DNA of 15,438 bases from SIG710 sp045587665 (GTDB lineage Bacteria; Bacillota; Clostridia; Oscillospirales; CAG-272). The position numbers were made by a program, and so were the translations under genes. Below, piece after piece: positions 1 to 7,802 of the stretch (positions within the stretch are counted from its first letter, which is position 1; every line of letters begins with the position of its first letter). Location: assembly GCA_045587665.1 (NCBI GenBank), contig JAZNCT010000094.1, positions 1 through 15,438 of the forward strand, written 5' to 3'. The notes below the pieces were generated by a model. The model was not told the origin of the DNA and searched no databases. It was given only the letters and a program-made list of their open reading frames with translations.

Positions 1-35
1 AAATTAAATATCCGATTCTGTCAAGGAAATAAATG

Positions 36-1004
36 TTATTTGAAAGAATTTTGCAATATTTTGCCCTGCCAGAGATCCTCTATGAACATTTTTTTATCAA
101 TATCATTGAGAACAGTAACTTTTTTTCTGCTCCAATCGGGGGCAAGCAGGGTGGATGACATTCCGTCACCTGTGAGTCTTCCGATAACGATATCCTCTGG
201 CAAGTGAGTAAGTGCAAGGCAAACCGTATCTATATAATCCTGCCGTTTCATTGGCTGATAATTTCCGTTTTCATATATTTCAGCCATTTTTGTGCCTTTG
301 ATAACGTGAAGCAGGTGTATCTTCACTTGGTCCGGGCGAAGTCTTGCAGTCTCCTTTACGCTTTCAAGCATCATGTCCCTATCCTCGCAGGGAAGTCCGA
401 AGATCAGATGTATGCAGGTGCTTATTTTAGGGGCTCCTTTTTTTAAGCGAAGGTAGCCGTTTTCAAAATCTGCAAAGCTGTGCCCTCGGTTGATGAGCGC
501 GGCACTTTTATCGTGAACTGTTTGCAGTCCAAGCTCGATTGTTATGTCTATTCTGCTTGATAGCTCGTCAAGATATGCGATAACATCATCCGGGAGACAG
601 TCGGCTCTCGTTGCTATGCTGAGTCCCACTACATTTGGAAGCGAGGCGGCTTCTTCAAATTTTTCTCTCAGAACCGAAAGCGGCGCATAGGTGTTTGTGT
701 GAGCTTGAAAATATGCTATACATCTATCTGTGCTCCATTTTGCCGCCAGCTTGCGGCAGGTTATATTATATTGCTCCCTGATAGATAGAGAGGGGGATTC
801 GGCAAAATCACCGCTTCCTCTGCCTGAACAGTATATACAGCCGCCGTAACCGCATTTTCCATCTATATTTGGGCAACTGAAGCCTGCGTCAAGCGGGATC
901 TTTACGCATTTTCCGCCGTATTTTTTTTTCATATAGTAGTCATATGTATAGTATCTTTTGTTTGAATCTGAGTTCTTAAAAGGATTTATTTGTGCTTGCT
1001 TCAT
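36..1004 (-). CDS. TIGR01212-family radical SAM protein (YhcC/YtqA-like)
   Basis: This 322-aa protein matches the YhcC/YtqA radical SAM family. The [4Fe-4S]-binding signature near the N-terminus is CPN-x-DG...GGC-x-Y-C, i.e. C-x11-C-x2-C, the spacing of this family rather than the common Cx3Cx2C. An additional Cys lies inside the x11 stretch. It is followed by family landmarks such as FQAHTNTYAP, GLSIATRADC and IELGLQT. Known of the family: SAM cleavage to a 5'-deoxyadenosyl radical. The Bacillus homologue YtqA (MnmL) has been linked to wobble-uridine (mnm5s2U) tRNA modification together with YtqB, so a tRNA-modification role is plausible but inferred. I chose the ATG at 1004 because AAAGGG sits 6 nt upstream; a TTG at 1019 is also in frame but has no better site. 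The gene lies 67 nt downstream of the aminotransferase gene, behind a hairpin. It is cytoplasmic, with no signal peptide. Confidence 0.88.
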   Translation of the reverse strand: MKQAQINPFKNSDSNKRYYTYDYYMKKKYGGKCVKIPLDAGFSCPNIDGKCGYGGCIYCSGRGSGDFAESPSLSIREQYNITCRKLAAKWSTDRCIAYFQAHTNTYAPLSVLREKFEEAASLPNVVGLSIATRADCLPDDVIAYLDELSSRIDITIELGLQTVHDKSAALINRGHSFADFENGYLRLKKGAPKISTCIHLIFGLPCEDRDMMLESVKETARLRPDQVKIHLLHVIKGTKMAEIYENGNYQPMKRQDYIDTVCLALTHLPEDIVIGRLTGDGMSSTLLAPDWSRKKVTVLNDIDKKMFIEDLWQGKILQNSFK

Positions 1005-1041
1005 TTTGCACCCTTTCAAAGTGTTTCCAAAATATTATGGG

Positions 1042-1066
1042 AAAGGGGCTGCTTTAAAACAGCCCC
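1042..1066 (-). terminator. Probable intrinsic terminator after aminotransferase gene
   Basis: A perfect 7-bp GC-rich stem (GGGGCTG at 1045-1051 with CAGCCCC at 1060-1066) lies 5 nt beyond the aminotransferase stop codon. On the minus strand the downstream tract is only TTT, so termination may be partial and some transcription may continue into the radical SAM gene. Confidence 0.5.
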
Positions 1067-1071
1067 GTATC

Positions 1072-2355
1072 TTATTTATTCAAAAGCTTTTCAGTTGCCG
1101 CAAGCTTAACGCAGCAAACGAGAACCTCCATTGCTGCCACAAGCTCTTCGTCTGAAGGGAAGGTGGGGGCAATGCGGATATTTCTGTCTCTGGGATCTTT
1201 GCCGTAGGGGAAGGTTGCGCCAACCGTTGTAAGGGTAACGCCTGCCTCTTTTGCAAGATCGTATGTTCTCTTTGCACAGCCATCCATTGTATTAAGACTC
1301 ACAAAATAACCGCCGAGGGGGTTTGTCCATTCAGCAACGCCTGCCTCACCCAGTTCTTCTCCAAGAATCTCAAGAACCGCTTCAAATTTAGGTCTGATCA
1401 GATCCGCCAGCTTCATCATATGAGCTCTCACATTTTCAACGCTCTTAAAATACTTAACGTGTCTTATCTGATTGATCTTATCAAAGCCAATGGTCTGAAC
1501 ACCCATTATCGGCTTGATCTGGGCAAGATTTCGGGGGCTGGAAGCAAAGATAGCAACGCCGGAGCCCGGGAAGGATATCTTTGAGGTTGAAGCAAAGAAG
1601 AAGATCATATCTTCATTTCCGTGCTTTTCAGCCTCTGCATATATATTGAGCAGAGTGTCTCTCTTATCGGGGTAAAGATCGTGAACGATATAGGCATTAT
1701 CCCAAAAGATTCTGAAGTCGGATGCCGCAGGCTTAAGGGATGCAAGACGGCGAACGGTATCATCCGAATATGTTATTCCTTCGGGGTTTGAATATTTGGG
1801 ACAGCACCAGATACCCTTGATAGAGGGGTCTGCGGAAACATATTTTTCAACAGCGTCCATATCCGGGCCTGTAGGCGTCATATCAACCGTTATCATTTCA
1901 ATGCCAAGAGATTCGCAAATTGCGAAATGACGGTCATATCCGGGGGCAGGGCAAAGGAATTTTACCGTTTCCAGCTTGCACCACGGCATTTCGCTGCCGT
2001 AGACGCCATAGAGCATTGCTCTTGCTACAGAGTCATACATAAGATTAAGGCTGGAGTTGCCGGCAACTATAATATTTTCGTGCCGAACATCAAAAAGCTC
2101 TGCGAAAAGCTTTTTTGCTTCCGGAATTCCGTCAAGAAGCCCATAGTTTCTGCAATCTATGCCCGCCTCGGATTTGCAGTCATCACTTGTGGCGATAACA
2201 TCAAGCATACCCTCTAGCATATCAAGCTGTTTTTTGCCGGGCTTGCCTCTTGAAAGATCAAGGGAAAGTCCAAGGCTTTTATATTTTTCATATTGCTTTT
2301 GGAGCTTTGCGTTAAGTTTTGCCAGCTCCTCACGTGATAGTTCGGTATATTTCAT
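1072..2355 (-). CDS. Class I aminotransferase, aspartate aminotransferase subgroup Ic
   Basis: A 427-aa fold-type I PLP enzyme. The features read directly are SLDLSRGKPG near residue 31, YGLLDGIPEAKKLFAELF around 71-88, YSNPEG at 188-193, DNAY at 219-222 (Asp219 should hold the pyridine nitrogen), the PLP Schiff-base lysine in STSKISFPGSG (Lys259), and the C-terminal RIAPTFP with the carboxylate-binding arginine. This pattern fits the subgroup Ic aspartate aminotransferases (Pfam Asp_aminotransf, Corynebacterium AspT type), which interconvert L-aspartate/2-oxoglutarate and oxaloacetate/L-glutamate. Length is normal for that subgroup. The start ATG is preceded by TGAGGATC. It lies 22 nt downstream of asnS on the same strand, so the two are probably co-transcribed, pairing aspartate supply with asparagine-tRNA charging. 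Substrate specificity is inferred from family; another acidic amino donor is possible. Confidence 0.88.
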   Translation of the reverse strand: MKYTELSREELAKLNAKLQKQYEKYKSLGLSLDLSRGKPGKKQLDMLEGMLDVIATSDDCKSEAGIDCRNYGLLDGIPEAKKLFAELFDVRHENIIVAGNSSLNLMYDSVARAMLYGVYGSEMPWCKLETVKFLCPAPGYDRHFAICESLGIEMITVDMTPTGPDMDAVEKYVSADPSIKGIWCCPKYSNPEGITYSDDTVRRLASLKPAASDFRIFWDNAYIVHDLYPDKRDTLLNIYAEAEKHGNEDMIFFFASTSKISFPGSGVAIFASSPRNLAQIKPIMGVQTIGFDKINQIRHVKYFKSVENVRAHMMKLADLIRPKFEAVLEILGEELGEAGVAEWTNPLGGYFVSLNTMDGCAKRTYDLAKEAGVTLTTVGATFPYGKDPRDRNIRIAPTFPSDEELVAAMEVLVCCVKLAATEKLLNK

Positions 2356-2377
2356 AAATGATCCTCAATCAAAATTA

Positions 2378-3772
2378 TCAGAATTCCGCATTGCCCGTGG
2401 TTCTTGGGAACAGCTCAACATCGCGGATGTTAGTTATGCCTGTGATATACATAATGAGACGTTCAAAGCCAAGACCAAATCCTGCGTGCTTTGTTCCGCC
2501 AAATTTGCGGAGCTCAAGATACCACCAATAGTCCTTTTCGTCAAGACCGAAGTTCTTAAGTGCTTCCTTCAGCATATCAAGTCGCTCTTCTCTCTGCGAA
2601 CCGCCTATAAGCTCACCGACGCCGGGAACCAGCATATCCATAGCAGCAACTGTCTTTCCGTCATCATTGCGGCGCATATAAAAGGCTTTGATCTCTTTGG
2701 GATAATCGGTAACAAAAACAGGCTTTTTGAATATCTGCTCTGTTAGATATCTCTCGTGCTCGGTCTGCAGGTCTATGCCCCATTCAACAGGATATTCAAA
2801 TTTGTGTCCACTTTCCTTAAGGAGCTTAACGGCCTCTGTATAGGTAACTCTTCCAAAATCACTGTTCACAAGGTCGCTCAGTCTCTGGAGAACTGTTTTG
2901 TCTATTCTCTGATTGAAGAATTCAAGCTCGCGGGGGCACTGCTCCATTACATAGCGGAGAACATATTTAACCATATCCTCTGCCAGCTTCATATCGTCTT
3001 CAAGGTCTGCAAATGCGATCTCGGGCTCAACCATCCAAAATTCTGCTGCGTGTCTCTGTGTGTAGGAGACTTCGGCGCGGAAGGTGGGGCCAAAGGTATA
3101 GATGCTTCCGTAAGAGAGAGCCATGCATTCTGCATTGAGCTGACCGGAAACCGTAAGGCTTGCCTTTTTGCCAAAGAAATCTTTGGAAAAGTCTACCTGA
3201 CCGTCCTCGGTAAGTGGCGGATCCTTAGGATCAAGGGTAGTAACTCTGAACATCTCGCCTGCACCCTCGCAGTCGGATGCTGTGATGAGAGGGGTCTGAG
3301 CATAAACAAAGCCTCTGTCCTGGAAGAATTTATGAATAGCATATGCGGCAACAGAGCGCACCCTGAAAACTGCATAATAGGTGTTTGCTCTTGGACGAAG
3401 ATGAGCAATTGTGCGCAGATATTCGGGAGTGTGACGCTTGTTTTGAATAGGATATTCGGGTGTTGAGCTGCCTTCCACCTCAACAGAGATTGCGTGAAGC
3501 TCAAAGGGTTGGGGTGCATCGGGGGTCATAACAAGAGTGCCCTTTATAACAAGAGCCGCACCGATATTCTGAGAAGCGATCTCCTTGTAATTATCTATTT
3601 TAGTGCTCTCTATAACGACCTGCAGGTTTGTAAAATAACTGCCGTCATTAAGCATGATAAACCCAAATGCGTTGCTTGTGCGGATATTTCTTGCCCAGCC
3701 GGCAACGGTGATCTCTTTGCCCTCGTAATCGGCGGGTGATGTGAAGATAGATTTAAGAACTACTCTTTCCAT
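2378..3772 (-). CDS. asnS: Asparaginyl-tRNA synthetase
   Basis: A 464-aa class IIb aminoacyl-tRNA synthetase that charges tRNA-Asn with asparagine using ATP. The N-terminal OB-fold anticodon-binding domain (about residues 1-110) carries ITVAGWARNIRTSNAFGFIMLNDGS. The catalytic domain holds motif 2 (FRAEVSYTQRHAAEFWMVEPE) and motif 3 (GLGFERLIMYITG) at the C-terminus. The long YTQRH..EFWMVEPEIAF block and the ending 'RDVELFPRTTGNAEF' are typical of AsnRS rather than AspRS. I place the start at the ATG at 3772, preceded by AAAGGAGG 7 nt upstream; an in-frame extension of 22 codons to 3838 is not needed and has no ribosome binding site. It is the first gene of a minus-strand unit with the aminotransferase gene and has its own promoter at 3862-3890. 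No T-box leader is visible. Confidence 0.95.
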   Translation of the reverse strand: MERVVLKSIFTSPADYEGKEITVAGWARNIRTSNAFGFIMLNDGSYFTNLQVVIESTKIDNYKEIASQNIGAALVIKGTLVMTPDAPQPFELHAISVEVEGSSTPEYPIQNKRHTPEYLRTIAHLRPRANTYYAVFRVRSVAAYAIHKFFQDRGFVYAQTPLITASDCEGAGEMFRVTTLDPKDPPLTEDGQVDFSKDFFGKKASLTVSGQLNAECMALSYGSIYTFGPTFRAEVSYTQRHAAEFWMVEPEIAFADLEDDMKLAEDMVKYVLRYVMEQCPRELEFFNQRIDKTVLQRLSDLVNSDFGRVTYTEAVKLLKESGHKFEYPVEWGIDLQTEHERYLTEQIFKKPVFVTDYPKEIKAFYMRRNDDGKTVAAMDMLVPGVGELIGGSQREERLDMLKEALKNFGLDEKDYWWYLELRKFGGTKHAGFGLGFERLIMYITGITNIRDVELFPRTTGNAEF

Positions 3773-3861
3773 GATTATTCCTCCTTTGCGGAATCTGTTA
3801 TACTGAATAAAATTGGTTTTGAACTTGCAAAAATGCAAGCCGCTATGAGCATAACAGACAT

Positions 3862-3890
3862 ATTATATTACTATTTTAGAGAAAATACAA
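3862..3890 (-). promoter_or_regulatory. Sigma-A-type promoter of asnS
   Basis: On the minus strand TTGTAT, a 17-nt spacer and a perfect TATAAT lead to a leader of about 80-85 nt before the asnS ATG. A small hairpin (CTTGCA/TGCAAG, 3824-3839) sits in that leader; it has no T-box sequence. Confidence 0.6.
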
Positions 3891-3929
3891 TCCACTATTT
3901 ATATTTTTAACTTAATAACACCATTTTGT

Positions 3930-6353
3930 TTACATATTATTCTCATTTTTCCAAAAGTCGTCAATGATTTTTGCAAGTTCTTTATGAGAACTTGCAAAAA
4001 CGATGTTCTCCCAGTGCTCGGGAAATAGACTTTTATACTGAGGTGTTTCATATCTGTCGTCGATGAGGACAACTATTCCTTTGTCATCCTCTCGTCTGAT
4101 AACCCTGCCGCATGCCTGCAGAACCTTATTCATGCCGGGAAAGGTGTAGGCGTAGTCATAGCCTCGCTCATATTTCAGTTCATAAAAATCCCGTATTATA
4201 TTCAGCTCATCCGATAGCTGTGGAAGTCCTACGCCAACGATAATGCTGCCGATAAGGCGGCTGCCCGGCAGGTCGACACCCTCAGAAAAGCTCCCGCCCA
4301 GAACGCAGAATCCAACCTTCATACAGCTTTCGTTTTCGCTGAAGAAATCGAGAAATCTTTCCTTTTCGGCATGGGTCATTCCCCTTTTCTGAATGTTGAG
4401 CTTAACTGCGGGAAATTTTATTTTGAAATAGGCAGCAACCCTTTCCATATAGCTGTATGAGGGGAAATAAACGATATAGTTCCCCTTTTTCGGCAGTATG
4501 GATGCGGCGATCGCCATTGCTATGTGGGGGGTGCTTTTGTCTCTGTCGGCGTGCCTTGTGCTTATGGGCAGGGCGCACAGACAAAGGTTTTTGCGGGGGA
4601 ACGGGGAGGGCAGAGAAAGGGTGGCTGATTTTCCCGAACCGCCCAAAACGTCCACAAAATAATCGGCAGGTGTGAGCGTTGCCGAAAAAAGAATGCTGGA
4701 ACAGGCTCGGTTCATACATATGTCGAGAATAGCAGAGGGGTTTATGCAGTAGGCTCTCAAAGTTATATTCCCCCCCTGCACCAGAATATATGTTCTGAAA
4801 TGCTCATCATAATAATTAAGTATTGATAAATATTCTTTTACAGAGCTTGTGAGTTCATAAAGTATATCCGAATAAGCCGAGTCCGGATTCTGCTTTGAAA
4901 AGTATTCAAGCTTGCCAACAAATTTAAGCAGCTCCTCTGAAAAAGACACAAGAGGGTTTGCGCTGAAATAGAAGCCAAGATCTTCTCCCCTATCATCCTT
5001 TGAAAGATTGTCGGCGCAGAGATTTTTGAGAGATTTGAAGCTTCTGATTATCTCTTCAAAGGCGGAGGATAGCCGTCCCAGGTCTATGGGAAGCTGAGAA
5101 AGGTGGTCTTCAAAGGCCCTCAACGATAGCTCTGCCGAATACATTTCTCTTGCTCTGTCTGCAAGATTGTGTGCTTCGTCTGTTAAAAAAACATAATTTT
5201 CGTCGCTTTTTTCGGAGAGCTCACCGAAATATCGGCGCAGTTTTGCCCCGGGGTCGAAAACATAGTTATAGTCGCATATAATAATATCACAGTGTTCACT
5301 AAGGTCAAGAGAAAGCTCATAGGGGCAGATGTTGTGCTTTTTTGCGGCCTCACTTATAAGGCGTGGGGTATATCCGTTTGCCTCGGTGAGCAGCTCATAG
5401 AGGGCATCATCTTTGCGGCTGTAATAATCCCTTGCCATTTCACAACGCTCTGCTGTGCAGAAGCAGCTTACACGCCCTCCCGAAAGCTTTGCAGCACTGT
5501 TTGTGCACATCTGCTCTTTGGGGTTGAGGATCATTACCTTCAGCATAGCCCCTGCCTCAAACATTCTTTTGACGGCAGAAAAGGCCTCTCTTCTTGTGCT
5601 TGCCTTAGCCGTCAGATAAAAAATCTTGTGACAAAGTCCTTTTCCCAGTGCTTTAACGGCCGGATAGAGCACGGATATTGTTTTTCCGATGCCTGTGGGT
5701 GCTGTTGCAAAAAGCCGTGTTCCGCTGTAAATTGCTCTATAAGTCTCTTCGATAAGTTCTTTTTGTCCCGGGCGTGTTTTTCCAAAGGGAAAGCGCATCG
5801 CATCTATTGAGCCCTGAACGTTCAGAGCCTTGTTTATACACAGCTTGGCAAACCGCTCCGATTTTATAAGGATGCTCATGAATTCACGTGAAAGGGCAGA
5901 GGAGGAATATTCTTTTTCCACAGTGCGGCTTTTGCCGGTATCAACATTTAAGAGAATGAGACAGAGCTTTATGCTCTCTGCCTCAAATTTTGATGATGCA
6001 AGGTGGGCAAGACATATGCTCTCCGAGAGAAAAATGGGTGTTGGCGGCATAGCAAAACGCTTTCCTTTAAGAGGACTTATCATATACACCGTAATGCCTT
6101 TATCATCTTTCAGTATACCGTCGGCTCTGCCACTCACTTCATAATGTATACCGCTTACCGAAACGGTGATCTGCAGCTCCTCATCGGGCTTAAAAAATAT
6201 TCCCGATCTTTTTGTAAGAGAGTCTCTGCATTTTTGCTTTGCGCTTTCATAAATGGGGGAGTCTTTGCTTTTTATGCTTCCACGGCAAAGAGCTCTTTCG
6301 CACATTTCTTTTACCGAGAGCTCAAGCACGGCTCTGTTTTCAAGATATCGCAT
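3930..6353 (-). CDS. DinG/Rad3 (XPD)-like ATP-dependent DNA helicase with N-terminal nuclease-like domain
   Basis: An 807-aa superfamily 2 helicase of the iron-sulfur XPD/DinG type. Walker A is APTGIGKT (218-225). The Walker B/DEAH box is TDEAHNLADR (391-400). Motif VI is QACGRVIRREDDKG near the C-terminus. Between Walker A and DEAH lie cysteines 283, 297/299, 304 and 343 (the last in CPYELSLDLS), the usual position of the 4Fe-4S cluster. The first ~180 residues resemble the PD-(D/E)XK (Cas4-like) domain seen in clostridial homologues: VSGRADGI keeps the Asp (78), but the expected (D/E)-x-K strand reads VYMISPLK, so the nuclease site looks lost. Expected role: 5'-3' unwinding of DNA in repair or R-loop/replication conflicts. 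It has its own promoter and an AAAGGGGGG ribosome binding site. It is divergent from mecA. Confidence 0.85.
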   Translation of the reverse strand: MRYLENRAVLELSVKEMCERALCRGSIKSKDSPIYESAKQKCRDSLTKRSGIFFKPDEELQITVSVSGIHYEVSGRADGILKDDKGITVYMISPLKGKRFAMPPTPIFLSESICLAHLASSKFEAESIKLCLILLNVDTGKSRTVEKEYSSSALSREFMSILIKSERFAKLCINKALNVQGSIDAMRFPFGKTRPGQKELIEETYRAIYSGTRLFATAPTGIGKTISVLYPAVKALGKGLCHKIFYLTAKASTRREAFSAVKRMFEAGAMLKVMILNPKEQMCTNSAAKLSGGRVSCFCTAERCEMARDYYSRKDDALYELLTEANGYTPRLISEAAKKHNICPYELSLDLSEHCDIIICDYNYVFDPGAKLRRYFGELSEKSDENYVFLTDEAHNLADRAREMYSAELSLRAFEDHLSQLPIDLGRLSSAFEEIIRSFKSLKNLCADNLSKDDRGEDLGFYFSANPLVSFSEELLKFVGKLEYFSKQNPDSAYSDILYELTSSVKEYLSILNYYDEHFRTYILVQGGNITLRAYCINPSAILDICMNRACSSILFSATLTPADYFVDVLGGSGKSATLSLPSPFPRKNLCLCALPISTRHADRDKSTPHIAMAIAASILPKKGNYIVYFPSYSYMERVAAYFKIKFPAVKLNIQKRGMTHAEKERFLDFFSENESCMKVGFCVLGGSFSEGVDLPGSRLIGSIIVGVGLPQLSDELNIIRDFYELKYERGYDYAYTFPGMNKVLQACGRVIRREDDKGIVVLIDDRYETPQYKSLFPEHWENIVFASSHKELAKIIDDFWKNENNM

Positions 6354-6381
6354 CTCTGTCCCCCCTTTTTTTACTTATAGT

Positions 6382-6410
6382 ATTTTAACATATGTAAGGT
6401 TACAAGTCAA
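6382..6410 (-). promoter_or_regulatory. Sigma-A-type promoter of the helicase gene
   Basis: The minus strand reads TTGACT, 17-nt spacer, TAAAAT. The -10 element ends 28 bp before the ATG at 6353, with the GGGGGG ribosome binding site between. Confidence 0.65.
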
Positions 6411-6471
6411 GCAGAGGAAAAATAATAATTTTTTGACTCTAAATTCCAAATGTGACGGCGGTGTGAAATTA

Positions 6472-6498
6472 CCAAAAATTTAGGGGTACCATTTTTGG
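6472..6498. repeat. Inverted repeat upstream of mecA
   Basis: CCAAAAAT (6472-6479) and ATTTTTGG (6491-6498) form perfect 8-bp arms around 11 nt. The repeat lies directly upstream of a TATAAT (6510-6515) that is the likely -10 of mecA and where no good -35 is visible, so an activator or repressor site is possible. Confidence 0.4.
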
Positions 6499-6509
6499 CT
6501 TTGATTGAT

Positions 6510-6515
6510 TATAAT
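6510..6515 (+). promoter_or_regulatory. Candidate -10 element for mecA
   Basis: A perfect TATAAT, but the position 17 nt upstream carries no recognizable TTGACA-like hexamer. It is weak evidence alone; supported only by its location in the divergent intergenic region. Confidence 0.35.
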
Positions 6516-6591
6516 GTTTATTAGGAGAGGGGGACACCCCAAAGTGAATTTTTTGAAAGGAGCTGCTTTGCACCCGTGCGGCAGAAGATTT

Positions 6592-7269
6592 ATGGAACTA
6601 ATCGTTATCAGTAAAAGCAAGCTGAAAATAATGCTTACGAGTGAGGATATGAGACAGTATTCACTTGACTGCAGTACACTTGATTATGAAAATACCGAAA
6701 CAAGGCGGGCTTTTTGGAGTATTCTTGATGAAGCTAAGCATCGCACAGGCTTTGATGCCGCAAGCGAAAAGGTTTTTGTTCAGGTCTATCCGTCAAAAAA
6801 AGGCGGCTGTGAGATGTATGTAACAAAGCTTGGGATCTTTTCGGAGAAAAACTATGATTCAAAATATGAGAGATCCGATGATGAGGATATTCGTTTAGAT
6901 CAGCATGGCACGGGAGGCTCTATGAAAAAGTGTGCGCAGATATCATCACCGTATGAAAAGGATGCTTTTTGCAGAAAGAAAAAGCGGGTGCATGCCTATA
7001 GCTTTGACAGAATGGAAAATATGCTCTGCGCCTGCAGGGCTCTTATGGGTGCAGGATATGTGGGTGAGAGCTCGGCATACCTTTCGGATGGGGGATTTTA
7101 TTTGGTTTTGAAAGACGAGAGAGAAGCGTTTTTTGAAGGAGGAGCAGAAAGTGTCGTCATGGAATACGGTTCTGAGCTTGATGCCTCGGCCTTTGATATA
7201 TACATAAGTGAACATGGCAGGTGCATTTGCCGCGAAGGTGCTGCAAAAATCCTCGGAGAGCTTGCATAA
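6592..7269 (+). CDS. mecA: MecA-family adaptor protein
   Basis: A 225-aa protein with the two-domain layout of MecA. The N-terminal substrate-binding domain starts MELIVISKSKLKIMLTSEDM and includes the typical FWSILDEA and VQVYPSKKGGCEMYVTK segments. A charged, poorly conserved linker follows (about 90-130). The C-terminal ClpC-binding domain contains YSFDRMENMLCACRAL, YLSDGGFYLVL, VMEYGSELD and ISEHGRCICREGAAKIL. Known of the family: MecA binds substrates and the AAA+ unfoldase ClpC, activating it and delivering proteins for ClpCP degradation (ComK in Bacillus). The start is chosen by family alignment at ATG 6592; an in-frame TTG at 6568 has the better-placed AAAGGAG (6556-6562) and would add 8 residues. 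The gene is single, closed by a terminator at 7287-7330. Sequence is divergent from Bacillus MecA, so targets here are unknown. Confidence 0.82.
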   Translation: MELIVISKSKLKIMLTSEDMRQYSLDCSTLDYENTETRRAFWSILDEAKHRTGFDAASEKVFVQVYPSKKGGCEMYVTKLGIFSEKNYDSKYERSDDEDIRLDQHGTGGSMKKCAQISSPYEKDAFCRKKKRVHAYSFDRMENMLCACRALMGAGYVGESSAYLSDGGFYLVLKDEREAFFEGGAESVVMEYGSELDASAFDIYISEHGRCICREGAAKILGELA

Positions 7270-7286
7270 GCGACCGGAAATATAAG

Positions 7287-7330
7287 TCCCCTGTATCCCT
7301 TTTTATAATAGGGCAGGGGATTTATTTTTA
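7287..7330 (+). terminator. Intrinsic terminator after mecA
   Basis: TCCCCTG (7287-7293) pairs with CAGGGGA (7314-7320), extended by CCC/GGG after a 2-nt bulge, around an AT-rich loop, and is followed by TTTATTTTTA. It separates mecA from the feo operon. Confidence 0.85.
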
Positions 7331-7360
7331 TGTGTTGTTTATAAATGACTAAAACAAGCG

Positions 7361-7376
7361 GTTAGCGATTGCTAAC
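7361..7376. promoter_or_regulatory. Putative metalloregulator operator 1 (feo)
   Basis: The dyad GTTAGC-GATT-GCTAAC, flanked by G and C that extend the arms to 7 bp, lies about 55 bp upstream of the feoA -35. It is one of three copies of the same GTTAGC-N4-GCTAAC motif in the operon. Iron-dependent DtxR/MntR-family repressors bind GTTAG-type dyads; the regulator is not in the window. Confidence 0.65.
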
Positions 7377-7431
7377 CATTTGTTTAATCTGCTGAAATTG
7401 TGAGATGAGTGGGAAAAATGGGAAAATCTAC

Positions 7432-7460
7432 TTGACAAATCTATAAAAAAAGTGTATCAT
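7432..7460 (+). promoter_or_regulatory. Sigma-A-type promoter of the feo operon
   Basis: A consensus TTGACA (7432-7437), 17-nt spacer and TATCAT (7455-7460). The predicted start near 7467 places operator 2 directly over the initiation region. Confidence 0.8.
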
Positions 7461-7468
7461 ATTACATA

Positions 7469-7484
7469 GTTAGCCAAGGCTAAC
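7469..7484. promoter_or_regulatory. Putative metalloregulator operator 2 (feo)
   Basis: GTTAGC-CAAG-GCTAAC, in effect 7-bp arms GTTAGCC/GGCTAAC around AA. Its place immediately downstream of the -10 is a classic position for repression by blocking initiation when metal is plentiful. Confidence 0.75.
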
Positions 7485-7538
7485 TTGCTTGAACCTAATA
7501 TGGTTTTTACCATAGATGTATGTTTGGAGGAAGCAAAT

Positions 7539-7760
7539 ATGAAAACATTAAAGAACGTTAAGATCGGCCAAAATGTTAAGGTAGTAAAGCTACACGGTGA
7601 GGGGGCTGTGAGGCGCAGGATAATGGATATGGGTCTGACAAAGGGCGTGGAGATATATGTGAGAAAGGTGGCACCGCTCGGAGATCCGATCGAGATAACG
7701 CTAAGGGGATATGAGCTGACTCTTCGCCGCGATGATGCTGAAATGGTTGAAATAGAATAA
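7539..7760 (+). CDS. feoA: Ferrous iron transport protein A
   Basis: A 73-aa cytosolic SH3-like protein, the usual FeoA size. The core reads G-x-GAVRRRIMDMGLTKGVEIYVRKVAPLGDPIEITLRGYELTLRRDDAEMVEIE; the DMGLTKG, PLGDPIE and LRGYELTLR segments are diagnostic of FeoA. It partners with FeoB in Fe(II) uptake, probably by modulating the FeoB complex. The start is ATG 7539, preceded by GGAGG at 7526-7530; an upstream in-frame ATG-like start at 7485 has no ribosome binding site and would add non-homologous residues. The leader of about 70 nt holds a small TATGGT/ACCATA hairpin (7499-7514). It is followed by a hairpin and a third operator before feoB. Confidence 0.93.
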   Translation: MKTLKNVKIGQNVKVVKLHGEGAVRRRIMDMGLTKGVEIYVRKVAPLGDPIEITLRGYELTLRRDDAEMVEIE

Positions 7761-7766
7761 GACCGA

Positions 7767-7789
7767 TTTTAGGGGGTGTGCCCCTAAAA
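7767..7789 (+). other. Intercistronic hairpin between feoA and feoB
   Basis: TTTTAGGGG (7767-7775) and CCCCTAAAA (7781-7789) make a perfect 9-bp stem with a 5-nt loop, 6 nt after the feoA stop. No T-tract follows on the plus strand (AAAAG instead), so it is not a standard terminator. It could set the relative feoA and feoB transcript levels or act as a processing or stabilising structure. Confidence 0.55.
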
Positions 7790-7802
7790 AAAGTAATTTC
7801 CA

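Noticed and set aside
2159..2746. Plus-strand open frame (195 codons) across the aminotransferase/asnS junction
   Set aside because: Antisense to the ends of two well-supported genes; translated sequence is low-quality and Ser/Leu-rich with no domain.
2756..3466. Long plus-strand open frame (236 codons) opposite asnS
   Set aside because: It is antisense to a clear AsnRS gene, has no recognisable motif and no proper ribosome binding site; a mirror of codon bias.
3773..3890. T-box riboswitch in the asnS leader
   Set aside because: The leader is only about 80-85 nt from the mapped -10, lacks a TGGNACCGCG-like T-box sequence and has no terminator/antiterminator pair.
5292..5810. Plus-strand open frame (172 codons) opposite the helicase gene
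   Set aside because: Fully inside the helicase region carrying the Walker A and Fe-S cysteines; its Cys-rich content is a mirror effect, not a real protein.
7485..7538. Longer feoA start at 7485
   Set aside because: It overlaps the end of the operator 2 region, has no ribosome binding site, and adds residues not typical of FeoA; GGAGG supports 7539.
7767..7789. Intrinsic terminator between feoA and feoB
   Set aside because: The stem is good, but the plus strand continues with AAAAG, not a T-tract, and feoB follows in the same operon.
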